Source: Natronococcus jeotgali DSM 18795 (GTDB taxonomy: Archaea > Halobacteriota > Halobacteria > Halobacteriales > Natrialbaceae). Taken from it: 64,000 bases of DNA. A model generated the notes under the pieces. That model saw nothing but the letters and a program-made list of their open reading frames with translations. It was not told the DNA's origin and searched no databases. The number at the start of each line of letters is the position of its first letter. The first letter of the stretch is position 1. Shown piece after piece: positions 1-6,995 of this stretch. Position numbers and translations under genes: made by a program. The stretch is from the NCBI RefSeq assembly GCF_000337695.1, contig NZ_AOIA01000017.1:12976-76975 (forward strand), given 5' to 3'.

Positions 1-202
1 CGTACGGCGACCGCTCGCGGTCGCTCGTTCGCCCGGTCAGCGCGGCGTAGGCCGCGAGCGGCGACGTCTCGACCTCGAGTTCGGCGACGGCCCGGACGAC
101 GACGGGGCGGTCCGCGTCGGCGTCGCCGACGTGCGAGCGAAACGCCTCCCGGTCGAGGTCGAGTGCGGGCGCCTCGGTCGGGGTTCGTTCGGCCTCGCTC
201 AT
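1..202 (-). CDS. trpE: Anthranilate synthase component I, N-terminal part (cut by window edge)
   Basis: The first 67 codons are present; the rest lies left of the window. TrpE uses chorismate and glutamine-derived ammonia to make anthranilate, the first committed step of tryptophan synthesis. The translated start is MSEAERTPTE, and the stretch VVVRAVAELEVETSPLAAYA is the kind of N-terminus seen in haloarchaeal TrpE. The ATG at 202-200 overlaps the trpF stop as ATGA, so translation is probably coupled. The position after trpD and trpF supports the call. The catalytic C-terminal half is not visible. Confidence 0.8.
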   Translation of the reverse strand, partial: MSEAERTPTEAPALDLDREAFRSHVGDADADRPVVVRAVAELEVETSPLAAYAALTGRTSDRERSPY

Positions 203-858
203 GAGTGGGGGATCGGTGCGGTCGCCCTTCTCGCTCGCTCGACGAACGCTCGGGCGGCGTCGGCGTCGGTCGCGCCGTCGGCGTCCTCGATGCCGCTGGC
301 GACGTCGACGGCGAACGGCTCGACCGTCCGCACCGCGTCGGCGACGTTCGCGGGCGATAGTCCGCCCGCGAGGACGATCGGCGAGTCGAGGTCGGCCGTC
401 AGCTCGCGGGTCAGCTCCCAGTCGTGGGTCTCACCGGTGCCCCCGCCGCCCTCGGCCGCGGGGGTGTCGACGAGCAGCCCGTCGGCGACCGCGTCGTACC
501 GCCGGGCGGTCGCCGCGTCGGTCTCGCCGGCCTCGAGGACGACCAGCACCGTCGCGTCGACCTCCTCGCGGACGGTCGCGACGGCCTCGGGCGCGAGCGT
601 CCCGTGAAGCTGGACGGCGTCGGGGCCGACCGTCTCGACCAGCTCGATCGCCGCCGTCGGCGTCTCGGGCATCGTCACGAGGACGCTCGTCACGAACGGG
701 GGCGCGGCCGCAGCGAGCTCTGTCGCGCGGACACGAGAGAGCTCGCGGTGGGTGTCGACGGGGACCTCGGAGATCAGTCCGACCGCGTCGGCGCCCGCGG
801 CGACGGCCGTTTCGAGATCGTCCTCGTCGGTCGTCCCGCAGAGTTTCACCCGCGTCAT
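199..858 (-). CDS. trpF: Phosphoribosylanthranilate isomerase
   Basis: This is a 219-aa TIM-barrel enzyme, the usual size, that converts phosphoribosylanthranilate to CdRP in tryptophan synthesis. The N-terminus MTRVKLCGTTDEDD has the family KxCG signature with the catalytic Cys. Later segments DAVQLHG, PIVLAGGLSPANV and FAVDVASGIE match the phosphate-binding strands; the Asp of VDVASG is the expected general acid. It overlaps trpD upstream and trpE downstream by four bases each (ATGA), giving a tightly coupled trpD-trpF-trpE unit. Confidence 0.93.
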   Translation of the reverse strand: MTRVKLCGTTDEDDLETAVAAGADAVGLISEVPVDTHRELSRVRATELAAAAPPFVTSVLVTMPETPTAAIELVETVGPDAVQLHGTLAPEAVATVREEVDATVLVVLEAGETDAATARRYDAVADGLLVDTPAAEGGGGTGETHDWELTRELTADLDSPIVLAGGLSPANVADAVRTVEPFAVDVASGIEDADGATDADAARAFVERARRATAPIPHS

Positions 859-1883
859 CGGGCCTCCTGCTCCGGGGGCTCGGCGCGGTTCTGGGCGCAG
901 AGCTCCTCGAGTTTCGCCGCGGCGTCGCCCGACTCGATCGCCTCGAGCGCGGCGTCGGCTCCCGCCCCGAGCGAGTCGGCCTCGCCGGCGACGTAGACCG
1001 CCGCGCCGGCGTTGGCGAGGATCACGTCCCGCTTGGCGCCGGCCACCTCGCCCTCGACGATCCCGCGCATGTCGCGGGCGTTCCCGGTCGGCGAGCCGCC
1101 CGCGATGTCGCCGATCTCGTGTTCGGGGAGCCCGATGTCGGCCGGCTCGATGGTGTACTCCTCGACGTCGGTTCCCTCGACCTCCGCGACGCGGGTTTCG
1201 CCGTGGATCGCGATCTCGTCGGTGCCCGCGCCGTGGACCACCAGCGCGCGTTCGACGCGCATCCGCGCGAGCGCGTCCGCGAGGACGGGCACCAGATCGG
1301 GGTCGTAGACGCCGACGACCTGGGCGTCGGCGCCAGCGGGGTTGGTCAGCGGCCCGAGGACGTTAAACAGCGTCCGGATCCCGAGTTCCTTGCGCGGGCC
1401 GATGACGGCCTTCATCGCCGGGTGGAAGACGGGCGCGAGCATGAAGCCGATCCCGTCGCGCTCGATGGCGTCCTCGACGGCGGGAGGTTCGGCCTCGATC
1501 TCGACGCCGACCTCCTCGAGGACGTCCGCGCTGCCCGACGACGAGGACACCGAGTAGTTGCCGTGTTTGGCGACCGGAACGCCCGCCCCGGCGGCGACGA
1601 TCGCGCTGGTCGTCGAGACGTTGATCGTGTCGTAGTCGTCTCCCCCGGTACCGCAGGTGTCGACCAGCGGCGCCCGATCGGGCTCGATCGTGCGGGCGGC
1701 CTCGCGCATCCCCTGGGCGAAGCCGGCGATCTCGGCCTCAGTCTCGCCTTTCGCCCGCAGCGCCGTCAGCAAGGCGCCGATCTGGGCGTCGGTTGCACCC
1801 TCGAAGACGGCCCGCGAGGCCGCTCGAGCGTCTTCTTGCGTGAGATCCTCGCCGTCCGTGACGCGTTCGATGAAGTCCTGCAT
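855..1883 (-). CDS. trpD: Anthranilate phosphoribosyltransferase
   Basis: This 342-aa enzyme transfers phosphoribose from PRPP to anthranilate. The glycine-rich PRPP loop DTCGTGGDDYDTINVS lies near residue 78, followed by VAKHGNYSVSSSSGSADVLE. Both are family hallmarks. The start MQDFIERVTDG is chosen because it gives the normal length; the open frame runs further upstream but would cross the tRNA-Val gene on the other strand. It is first in trpD-trpF-trpE and ends in an ATGA overlap with trpF. Confidence 0.93.
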   Translation of the reverse strand: MQDFIERVTDGEDLTQEDARAASRAVFEGATDAQIGALLTALRAKGETEAEIAGFAQGMREAARTIEPDRAPLVDTCGTGGDDYDTINVSTTSAIVAAGAGVPVAKHGNYSVSSSSGSADVLEEVGVEIEAEPPAVEDAIERDGIGFMLAPVFHPAMKAVIGPRKELGIRTLFNVLGPLTNPAGADAQVVGVYDPDLVPVLADALARMRVERALVVHGAGTDEIAIHGETRVAEVEGTDVEEYTIEPADIGLPEHEIGDIAGGSPTGNARDMRGIVEGEVAGAKRDVILANAGAAVYVAGEADSLGAGADAALEAIESGDAAAKLEELCAQNRAEPPEQEAR

Positions 1884-1895
1884 AGTGAGTACCAA

Positions 1896-1931
1896 TGTAC
1901 GGAGTTGTCTTATGATGTTCAAATTCGTACA
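1896..1931 (-). promoter_or_regulatory. Putative trpD promoter with flanking inverted repeat
   Basis: Reading towards trpD, a weak TATA-like CATAAGAC lies about 25-33 bp before the ATG at 1883. The arms TGTACG (1896-1901) and CGTACA (1926-1931) form a 6-bp inverted repeat around it. A repressor covering both arms would block TBP/TFB. The repeat is visible; the operator role is inference. Confidence 0.3.
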
Positions 1932-2063
1932 CGGACTTAAGCGTATCGCCGTCCGTGGTGGAGAGTTACGCACGACCGACGATTCGAAACCTTCAATTAC
2001 GGCCGTCGGCAAGCAAGGAGTGCAGGCGAGGTGGCGCACGACGCCACGGACGCGAAACCAGGC

Positions 2064-2138
2064 GGGTTGGTGGTCTAGTCTGGTTATGACACCTCCTTGA
2101 CATGGAGGAGGCCGGCAGTTCAAATCTGCCCCAACCCA
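2064..2138 (+). tRNA. tRNA-Val (GAC)
   Basis: The gene folds as a 75-nt cloverleaf. Acceptor GGGTTGG (2064-2070) pairs with CCAACCC (2131-2137), with discriminator A at 2138. The anticodon stem CCTCC/GGAGG carries loop TTGACAT, giving anticodon GAC (Val). The T-arm is GGCAG-TTCAAAT-CTGCC at 2114-2130. No CCA is encoded. The 3' half is the integration target described in neighbouring entries. Confidence 0.95.
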
Positions 2139-2143
2139 TTTCT
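2115..2143 (+). repeat. Att-like direct repeat, copy 1 (3' end of tRNA-Val)
   Basis: These 29 bases cover the T-arm, the acceptor 3' strand and five bases beyond the tRNA gene. They recur exactly at 3333-3361. Integration into the 3' end of a tRNA gene with duplication of that end is the standard signature of tyrosine-recombinase elements, so this is the tRNA-side attachment site. Confidence 0.75.
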
Positions 2144-2161
2144 CGCGAACCGCTTTCACAA

Positions 2162-2181
2162 GGAATCCTGATTAGGTTTCC
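2162..2181. repeat. Near-palindrome just downstream of tRNA-Val
   Basis: GGAATCCTGATTAGGTTTCC forms arms GGAA-T-CCT and AGG-T-TTCC with one T-T mismatch and a GATT loop. It starts 24 bases after the tRNA. It could be a recombinase arm site or a tRNA 3' processing or termination structure; the sequence does not decide. Confidence 0.4.
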
Positions 2182-2314
2182 TACGTCGACTCGTAGTGAT
2201 CTCGGAGAACCAAAGGGTGCGTGTGTAAATTCTATATAGGCCTCTCAGTATTGATTTCAATTCGGATATTTATATTTTCAGTGGAACTAATGTATTGGAT
2301 GGATATTCTATGGT

Positions 2315-3025
2315 ATGAAAATCGTATCGTGGAACGCGAACATGGCGTTCCGAAAAAAGAAGAGTGCCTTACTGGAGGATCACGATCCAGACATTTTGCT
2401 GATTCAAGAGTCAGAACACCCTGAGCATAACGGTACATGGGATGAATTCAGTGATTGGGAGTGGACTGGAAACAACCCCAACAAAGGACTCGGGGTCTAC
2501 ACTCGCAACGGATACACATTAGACCGAATTGAAGAAGAAGTCCCTGCTCAATATTTTCTGCCGGTCAGAATCGTCGAGAAACCCGATCTAAAACTGCTGA
2601 ACGTGTGGGCGATGAACAACAAGGAAAACCCGAAGAAACGCTATATCGGACAGCTGTGGACCGCATTACAACACTACGACTTTCTCGATGAAGACTGCAT
2701 AATTGCTGGGGATGTGAATTGGAATGTGCAGTGGGATGAGAACCCGAAATATGGGTTGTGTGGGGACTATATGGATGTGATCTCTGATTTGGAGGATCAC
2801 GGTCTATGCAGTGCGTATCACACGATTAGCGGTGATAAGTATGGGGATGAGTCTGAATCCACGTTCTATATGCATAGGAAAGAGGATCGTCCCTTCCATA
2901 CAGACCATTTCTTTATCCCGAGTAGGCTCGTTGATTCTGTATCTAATTTCGAAGTTGGAGAGCACATAACGTGGTCAGAACATAGTGATCATATGCCTCT
3001 GACCATCAACTTCGATATAGAGTAA
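2315..3025 (+). CDS. Endonuclease/exonuclease/phosphatase-fold protein (cargo of the tRNA-Val relic)
   Basis: This 236-aa protein has the full set of EEP (exonuclease III/DNase I fold) signatures. They are SWNAN at the N-terminus (metal-binding Asn), ILLIQESE (metal-binding Glu), IAGDVNW (GDxN active-site pair), RPFHTDHFF and the final HSDHMPL (SDH). The active site looks complete, so a metal-dependent phosphodiesterase or nuclease is expected; the substrate is unknown. Base composition is clearly more AT-rich than the flanks and codon use differs, as expected for acquired DNA. It lies between two copies of the 29-bp att-like repeat. A TATA-like TATTTATATT lies about 40 bp upstream. No signal peptide is seen. 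Confidence 0.8.
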   Translation: MKIVSWNANMAFRKKKSALLEDHDPDILLIQESEHPEHNGTWDEFSDWEWTGNNPNKGLGVYTRNGYTLDRIEEEVPAQYFLPVRIVEKPDLKLLNVWAMNNKENPKKRYIGQLWTALQHYDFLDEDCIIAGDVNWNVQWDENPKYGLCGDYMDVISDLEDHGLCSAYHTISGDKYGDESESTFYMHRKEDRPFHTDHFFIPSRLVDSVSNFEVGEHITWSEHSDHMPLTINFDIE

Positions 3026-3040
3026 ACTAATTAGTTTACT
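3021..3040. repeat. Perfect 20-bp palindrome over the EEP gene stop codon
   Basis: AGTAAACTAATTAGTTTACT is self-complementary and contains the TAA stop of the nuclease gene. It lies between the convergent nuclease gene and the integrase-like fragment. It may be a bidirectional terminator, or a junction left where the integrase gene was deleted. Confidence 0.6.
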
Positions 3041-3106
3041 AGTGTTAGGCTCTCTTTCTTTGAGGTACCGTTCGGCGGCTTGTTTGGGAGTCATTTGTCG
3101 TGCCAT
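3041..3106 (-). pseudogene. Probable N-terminal stub of a tyrosine recombinase (integrase)
   Basis: An ATG at 3106 opens MARQMTPKQAAERYLKERE. This resembles the first helix of the SAM-like N-terminal domain of haloarchaeal XerC/D-type integrases (typically TPxEAxxRYLxxR). The likeness stops after about 22 residues, where the frame enters the palindrome and then antisense nuclease sequence. The rest of the recombinase is missing. Its place at the distal end of a tRNA-integrated element fits an integrase relic. The assignment rests on a short match, so it is tentative. Confidence 0.45.
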
Positions 3107-3252
3107 GTTTGTCTCACCATGAATCACGACAGAGACTCCTGCCAGATCTGCGCGACCAGTCCCAATTACAGACCTGAGTACACGGACCGTGTGCACATCG
3201 TGAGTGACTTGTCCGCGGGTTGTTTTTTGTTTCTGTCGTCCGACACCTTCAT

Positions 3253-3361
3253 GAGGAGGCCGGCAGTGAGCGCGAGCCGAAGGCGAGTGCGAACTACGCG
3301 AGTCACGCGCAGCGGAGCGAGCATGTCTCGCAGCAGTTCAAATCTGCCCCAACCCATTTCT
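3253..3361 (+). repeat. Second, interrupted copy of the tRNA-Val 3' half (att-like copy 2)
   Basis: Positions 3253-3267 repeat exactly the variable-arm/T-stem stretch found at 2105-2119. Positions 3333-3361 repeat exactly the 29 bases at 2115-2143. Between them lie 65 bases of GC-rich sequence ending GAGCGAGCATGTCTCG (3315-3330). So the copied tRNA half is split inside the T-arm. This is the distal att-like end of the relic carrying the EEP gene. Confidence 0.7.
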
Positions 3362-3442
3362 GACGAACTAGCACGACGAACGCAGTGAGGAGTGCGTCCG
3401 TCACGTTGAGCAGTTTGAACCAGACGAGTCGCGCGCAGCGAG

Positions 3443-3485
3443 AGCGCGGTCGGCGACCGCGCTTGTGAACGGCGCTTCGCGCCGT
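3443..3485 (+). repeat. Double-hairpin unit A
   Basis: Stem 1 is a perfect 9-bp hairpin at 3443-3463 with loop GGC. After spacer TGTGA, stem 2 is a perfect 7-bp hairpin ACGGCGC-TTC-GCGCCGT at 3469-3485, followed directly by GAGCGAGCA. The same plan (stem with 3-nt loop, spacer ending GA, stem starting ACG and ending CGT, then GAG) recurs at 32415-32464, 58123-58172 and 58236-58278. Confidence 0.6.
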
Positions 3486-3525
3486 GAGCGAGCACGTCTC
3501 GTCGAGGTTCGAATCTGCCCCAACC
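3486..3525 (+). repeat. Third, diverged tRNA-Val 3' end with shared leader
   Basis: GAGCGAGCACGTCTCG (3486-3501) matches 3315-3330 except for one base. It is followed by a 19-base match (3507-3525) to the tRNA-Val T-loop/acceptor end with one A-to-G change. The leader and tRNA tail were therefore duplicated together, implying at least two integration or duplication rounds at this locus. Confidence 0.6.
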
Positions 3526-3626
3526 GATCGTTCTCCCATAACGACGAGGAGCGACGCCTGATACCGCCTGCCTCGCTCGAGCTAGCGAGAGGAGGACGAG
3601 CGGGGCCTCGAGACGCCGTTCGACGC

Positions 3627-4565
3627 CTACCGCTCGAGGCGCGCGACCGTCGTCCCGTCCCGCCGTTCGACCTCGACTAGCCCGTCGTCCGCGAGATCCG
3701 AGAGGAGCCCCTCGAGCCACGCCCGGCCGTGCTCGCCCTGGGGGGCGTAATCGACCCGGATCCGCGGCCCGAGCGCGTCGAGCTCGAGTTCGTCGTACTC
3801 CCGTAGGGTTCCGATCACGCGTCCACGAAACTGCCGACGGCTCCCCTCGAAGCTGGGCTGGGTCGGCACGTCCGGGGCGGTGAAATCCCCCGTCTCGTAG
3901 GCCGAACACCACTCGCGCCAGGGACATTCCTCCTCGTCGCAGCGGGGCGTCTGTCGACAGGCGACCCCGCCCAGTTCCATGACGGCGTTGTTCCAAACCC
4001 GTGAGCGACCCGCTGGCATGAGTTCGTTCGCCCGCTCCTCGAAGGCCGACTCGTCGTCTGGGACGTCGAAGGCTCGGTACAGCACGCGCTTGACGTTCGT
4101 ATCGACGACCGCGTTTCCGTCGTTGAACGCGAAGCTCGCGACCGCGTTCGCGGTGTATGGCCCGACGCCCATCAGCTCCTGGAGCTCCTCGGGCGTCGTC
4201 GGAAACTCGCCGTCGTACTCCTCCTCGACCTGTCCGGCGGCCTCGTGGAGGTACTTCGCGCGGTTGTTGTAGCCGAGGCTGTGGTCGGTCCAGAAGCCGA
4301 CGACCTCGGCTCGATCCGCGGCCGCCAGCTCGGCGGTCGTCGGCCAGCGCTCGAGGAAGTCCTCCCAGGCGTCGACGACCCGGTCGAGCTGGGTCTGCTG
4401 GCTCATCACCTCGCTGACGAGGATCTGGTAGGCGTCGTCGGTCCGACGCCAGGGGAACGAGCGGTGGTCGTCCTCGTACCACGCGATCAGCGACTCGCGG
4501 ACGTCCGCGAGGTCGTCGGGCACCGACGGCTCGTCGGCGTCGACGTCTGCGTCGGCGTCACTCAT
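3627..4565 (-). CDS. mutY: A/G-specific adenine DNA glycosylase
   Basis: This 312-aa base-excision repair enzyme removes adenine mispaired with 8-oxoguanine. The N-terminal catalytic domain has VSEVMSQQTQ (catalytic Glu), the helix-hairpin-helix MGVGPYTANAVASFAF and the catalytic Asp in AVVDTNVKRVL. A four-Cys iron-sulfur loop follows at about residues 200-217, with spacing C-x5-C-x4-C-x5-C rather than the bacterial C-x6-C-x2-C-x5-C. The C-terminal region is short compared with bacterial MutY. The start at 4565 (MSDADADVDADE) gives a typical acidic halophilic N-terminus; the longer upstream frame overlaps the divergent gene at 4668. Confidence 0.92.
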   Translation of the reverse strand: MSDADADVDADEPSVPDDLADVRESLIAWYEDDHRSFPWRRTDDAYQILVSEVMSQQTQLDRVVDAWEDFLERWPTTAELAAADRAEVVGFWTDHSLGYNNRAKYLHEAAGQVEEEYDGEFPTTPEELQELMGVGPYTANAVASFAFNDGNAVVDTNVKRVLYRAFDVPDDESAFEERANELMPAGRSRVWNNAVMELGGVACRQTPRCDEEECPWREWCSAYETGDFTAPDVPTQPSFEGSRRQFRGRVIGTLREYDELELDALGPRIRVDYAPQGEHGRAWLEGLLSDLADDGLVEVERRDGTTVARLER

Positions 4566-4667
4566 CGGCCGTTCTAGCGACCGCCCCGGCTTACGTGTAC
4601 TGGATCGCCGCCCGTACTCGAGGGCGAGCACGAAAGGTCTATCCGGCCCGCGCGAGTCCGCCCCCCT

Positions 4668-4991
4668 ATGAGCCTCGACGACCTCAACGAGGAGATGCAG
4701 GAGTCGTACGCCGACGTCGGCGACGAGCTGACCGTCGCCCTCGACCGGGAGACGCGAAACGAGCTGGCGCTGCTCGAGACGGCCCTCGAGCCCGAGGCGA
4801 CCGACGAACTCGTCCGGCGGGCGATCCACATGCTGTTCCAGACGACCGTCGACAGCGGCAAACTCGACTTCCAGCTGCGCTCGGGGTACGACGTCACCTA
4901 CGACGAGTACCTCTCGGGGATGACCTACGACGAGATGACCGGGGCCGACCAGTATCCGAGCATGGACGACGAGCGGCGGTACCAGTTCTAG
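4668..4991 (+). CDS. Conserved haloarchaeal hypothetical protein, 107 aa
   Basis: I do not recognise a named family. The protein is acidic, has no membrane segment or signal peptide, and looks mainly helical up to about residue 70 (LNEEMQESYADVGDEL, LVRRAIHMLFQTTVDSG). A Tyr/Asp-rich tail follows (YDVTYDEYLSGMTYDEM). Third codon positions are strongly G/C, so it is a genuine native gene. It is divergent from mutY with about 100 bp between starts. Confidence 0.75.
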   Translation: MSLDDLNEEMQESYADVGDELTVALDRETRNELALLETALEPEATDELVRRAIHMLFQTTVDSGKLDFQLRSGYDVTYDEYLSGMTYDEMTGADQYPSMDDERRYQF

Positions 4992-5169
4992 GCTCGAGCG
5001 ACGCAGACTTTCGCGTCCCAGCAAGACAGCGGTGGGGAGTAGCGACTTCCGTATCTGGTGCCGGCCGCGAAATTCGCGATCGGTACGGGCCGCGCAGCGA
5101 ACCGTACTAACCCAGTCTGCGCACAAAAGACCGCTGTCGGCTTCAGCTGTTTGGATCTCCGGGCCCTGT

Positions 5170-6534
5170 TCAACTGTTACTGACGGGATCGCCCGAGTTA
5201 TCCTCCGGACAGAAGACGCGGAACCAGCAGATCTTCTTCTTGCACGATATCGTCGCACAGTACTGACCGTCGACTGGCTCGGCAAGTACAGGGTCCTGCT
5301 CCTTGCAGTTCTTGTGGTGTGTGTCCTTCTGGCCGTCGTAGCACTTGTCGTGTTTCTTTTGCTGCACGGCATAGCTGACGGCGAACGGGAAGGGTGCAGA
5401 GATCGTCACCTTCTTGCGGTCACCTTCGATCGAAAATGCATCCGGATCGCCTCCGGTTTCGACTTTCGGACACCACTTTCCTTTCTTCTTGTAGTACTTG
5501 TATACGATGTCGAGACCCGGCGGGCACTCCGGCTGTCTCCGACACGGTGCATCCGCTGCTGCCACGAGCTGATCGAACAGCAGTAACCCCTCGTACTCTA
5601 CGGTGAGACGTTCCGGATCGCGATCCCCCGGGAGTTCGACCGTTACAACACCGGTAGCACCGACCGTCGATATGTACGTCTCTGTGGAACCGTCCGTAAA
5701 GTCCACCGTTACATCCAGCTGTTCGCCCTCGTCGATGTTCGTGGTCTGGATAGTAATCTGTGCACACGTGACCTCAATATCGGTGACGGCCGGGTTATCC
5801 CCACATGGTGCATCCGATGCCGCCACACCTGCATCGAACAGAATTAGCCCGTCGTACTCGATCCGAAGGTCTACTGGGTCACGATCGCCAGGCAACGTAA
5901 CGGTCGCCTGGTTATCGGTGACTGTCGGGGTATATTCCTCCGTGGATCCGTCCGAAAAATCAACCGTCACGTCGAGCGTTTCACCATCGTCGATGTTCGA
6001 GGTGGTGATGACTATTTGCTCACAGGTAACGTCTACGTCGTCGACAGACGGGGGAGCTTCGTCTGGACACGTGTACAGAGTTACATTGCTGATGTCCGGC
6101 AACCTGTCCGGTTGACCGTTAGATTGTTCTATGCACCACGTAACGTCTTCCTGCGGATCCTCCGGGACCTCGCCCAAGAAACAGTACTGGCCTGCTTTGA
6201 GCGTGATGTAATCGGCATTTTCCGGAATCTCTTCGGGCGAGAGCGTAAAGCATTGGCCGGAAAGACCGCCACTGAATAAGGCGACGGCGACCGGCTCGTT
6301 TTCACAGACCTCACGCACGCAGTCGATACACTGTCCCGCCTGTCCTGGCGGGTCCGTCGGCCCTGTAGCAGCGTCGCCACAGAACGGTGCCGGAAGGGAG
6401 TCCTCAGTTTGCGCGCCAGTCGTCATCGAGAGGCCGCCCAGTCCAACTCCGGCGGCAGTCAACCCTTGCAAATAGAACCTCCGAGTGACGCTCTTTCCCC
6501 CGTTACCCAGTTGGTCTGGTTTTTCTTTCGACAT
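5170..6534 (-). CDS. Tat-exported Cys-rich protein with two tandem beta-type repeats
   Basis: This 454-aa protein begins with a twin-arginine signal (SVTRRFYLQGLTAAGVGLGG). A Cys-rich segment with about ten Cys follows (residues 52-156), then two homologous repeats of about 85 residues (roughly 163-247 and 249-331). Each repeat contains VTC, LDVTVDFxDGSTE, LPGDRDP and ADAPC or SDAPC. The C-terminal 120 residues are rich in Lys and Cys (YKYYKKKGKWC, QQKKHDKC, ISCKKKICWFRVFC), which is odd for a haloarchaeon. No C-terminal anchor is seen, so it is probably released or surface-associated with disulfides. GC is lower than in neighbours. Function unknown. Confidence 0.8.
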   Translation of the reverse strand: MSKEKPDQLGNGGKSVTRRFYLQGLTAAGVGLGGLSMTTGAQTEDSLPAPFCGDAATGPTDPPGQAGQCIDCVREVCENEPVAVALFSGGLSGQCFTLSPEEIPENADYITLKAGQYCFLGEVPEDPQEDVTWCIEQSNGQPDRLPDISNVTLYTCPDEAPPSVDDVDVTCEQIVITTSNIDDGETLDVTVDFSDGSTEEYTPTVTDNQATVTLPGDRDPVDLRIEYDGLILFDAGVAASDAPCGDNPAVTDIEVTCAQITIQTTNIDEGEQLDVTVDFTDGSTETYISTVGATGVVTVELPGDRDPERLTVEYEGLLLFDQLVAAADAPCRRQPECPPGLDIVYKYYKKKGKWCPKVETGGDPDAFSIEGDRKKVTISAPFPFAVSYAVQQKKHDKCYDGQKDTHHKNCKEQDPVLAEPVDGQYCATISCKKKICWFRVFCPEDNSGDPVSNS

Positions 6535-6995
6535 CTACAACCAGTCTTATCAGACCGCATTAATTAGTACACATACCTTTCTCTCGGTGAGTGTAACAAA
6601 CCATTATATTTTTACTTCTCGAGAATTGTAACTCCACCAGGATATCGGAGACCACTGAGGAGAGCACGGCTCTCTCGAACCACGCTCCTCGATGGCGTCT
6701 CCCTGCGGTGCTTTCGTCGCTCGCCTTCCTCGAACAACGGGAGAGCTTCGTCTCTCGAGCAGCGAGGAACCGGTAGTCCCTCGAGCAGTCGGCGCGAAGC
6801 ATCCGCTCAACGCGCCAGCCTGTTCAGTCCCACCTGTGGCGGCTGATCGGCGCTGCAGAATCGGCGCTGGACGGTACGTTCGCACTCTCCACGTACCGAC
6901 TCGATCGATCGGATTCGACACGAAAACCGAGTGCCGAAACCCTGTCGTCGGCCGAACCGACCTGCGAACCGTTCGTCCGCGGATCGACCGCCCGA
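6535..6995. other. Intergenic stretch without a supported gene
   Basis: Frames here have mixed third-position use and Ser/Arg-rich translations, so I see no gene. The stretch holds a small perfect hairpin (GAGAGC-ACG-GCTCTC, 6660-6674). The AT-rich part 6560-6615 lies upstream of the Tat-protein gene and presumably contains its promoter, but no clear TATA box stands out. Confidence 0.5.

Noticed and set aside
201-1940. Plus-strand open frame of 579 codons
   Set aside because: Antisense to trpF and trpD; Arg-rich low-complexity translation without motifs.
1884-2159. Upstream extension of trpD
   Set aside because: It would make the protein read through the tRNA-Val gene, and the normal TrpD length starts at 1883.
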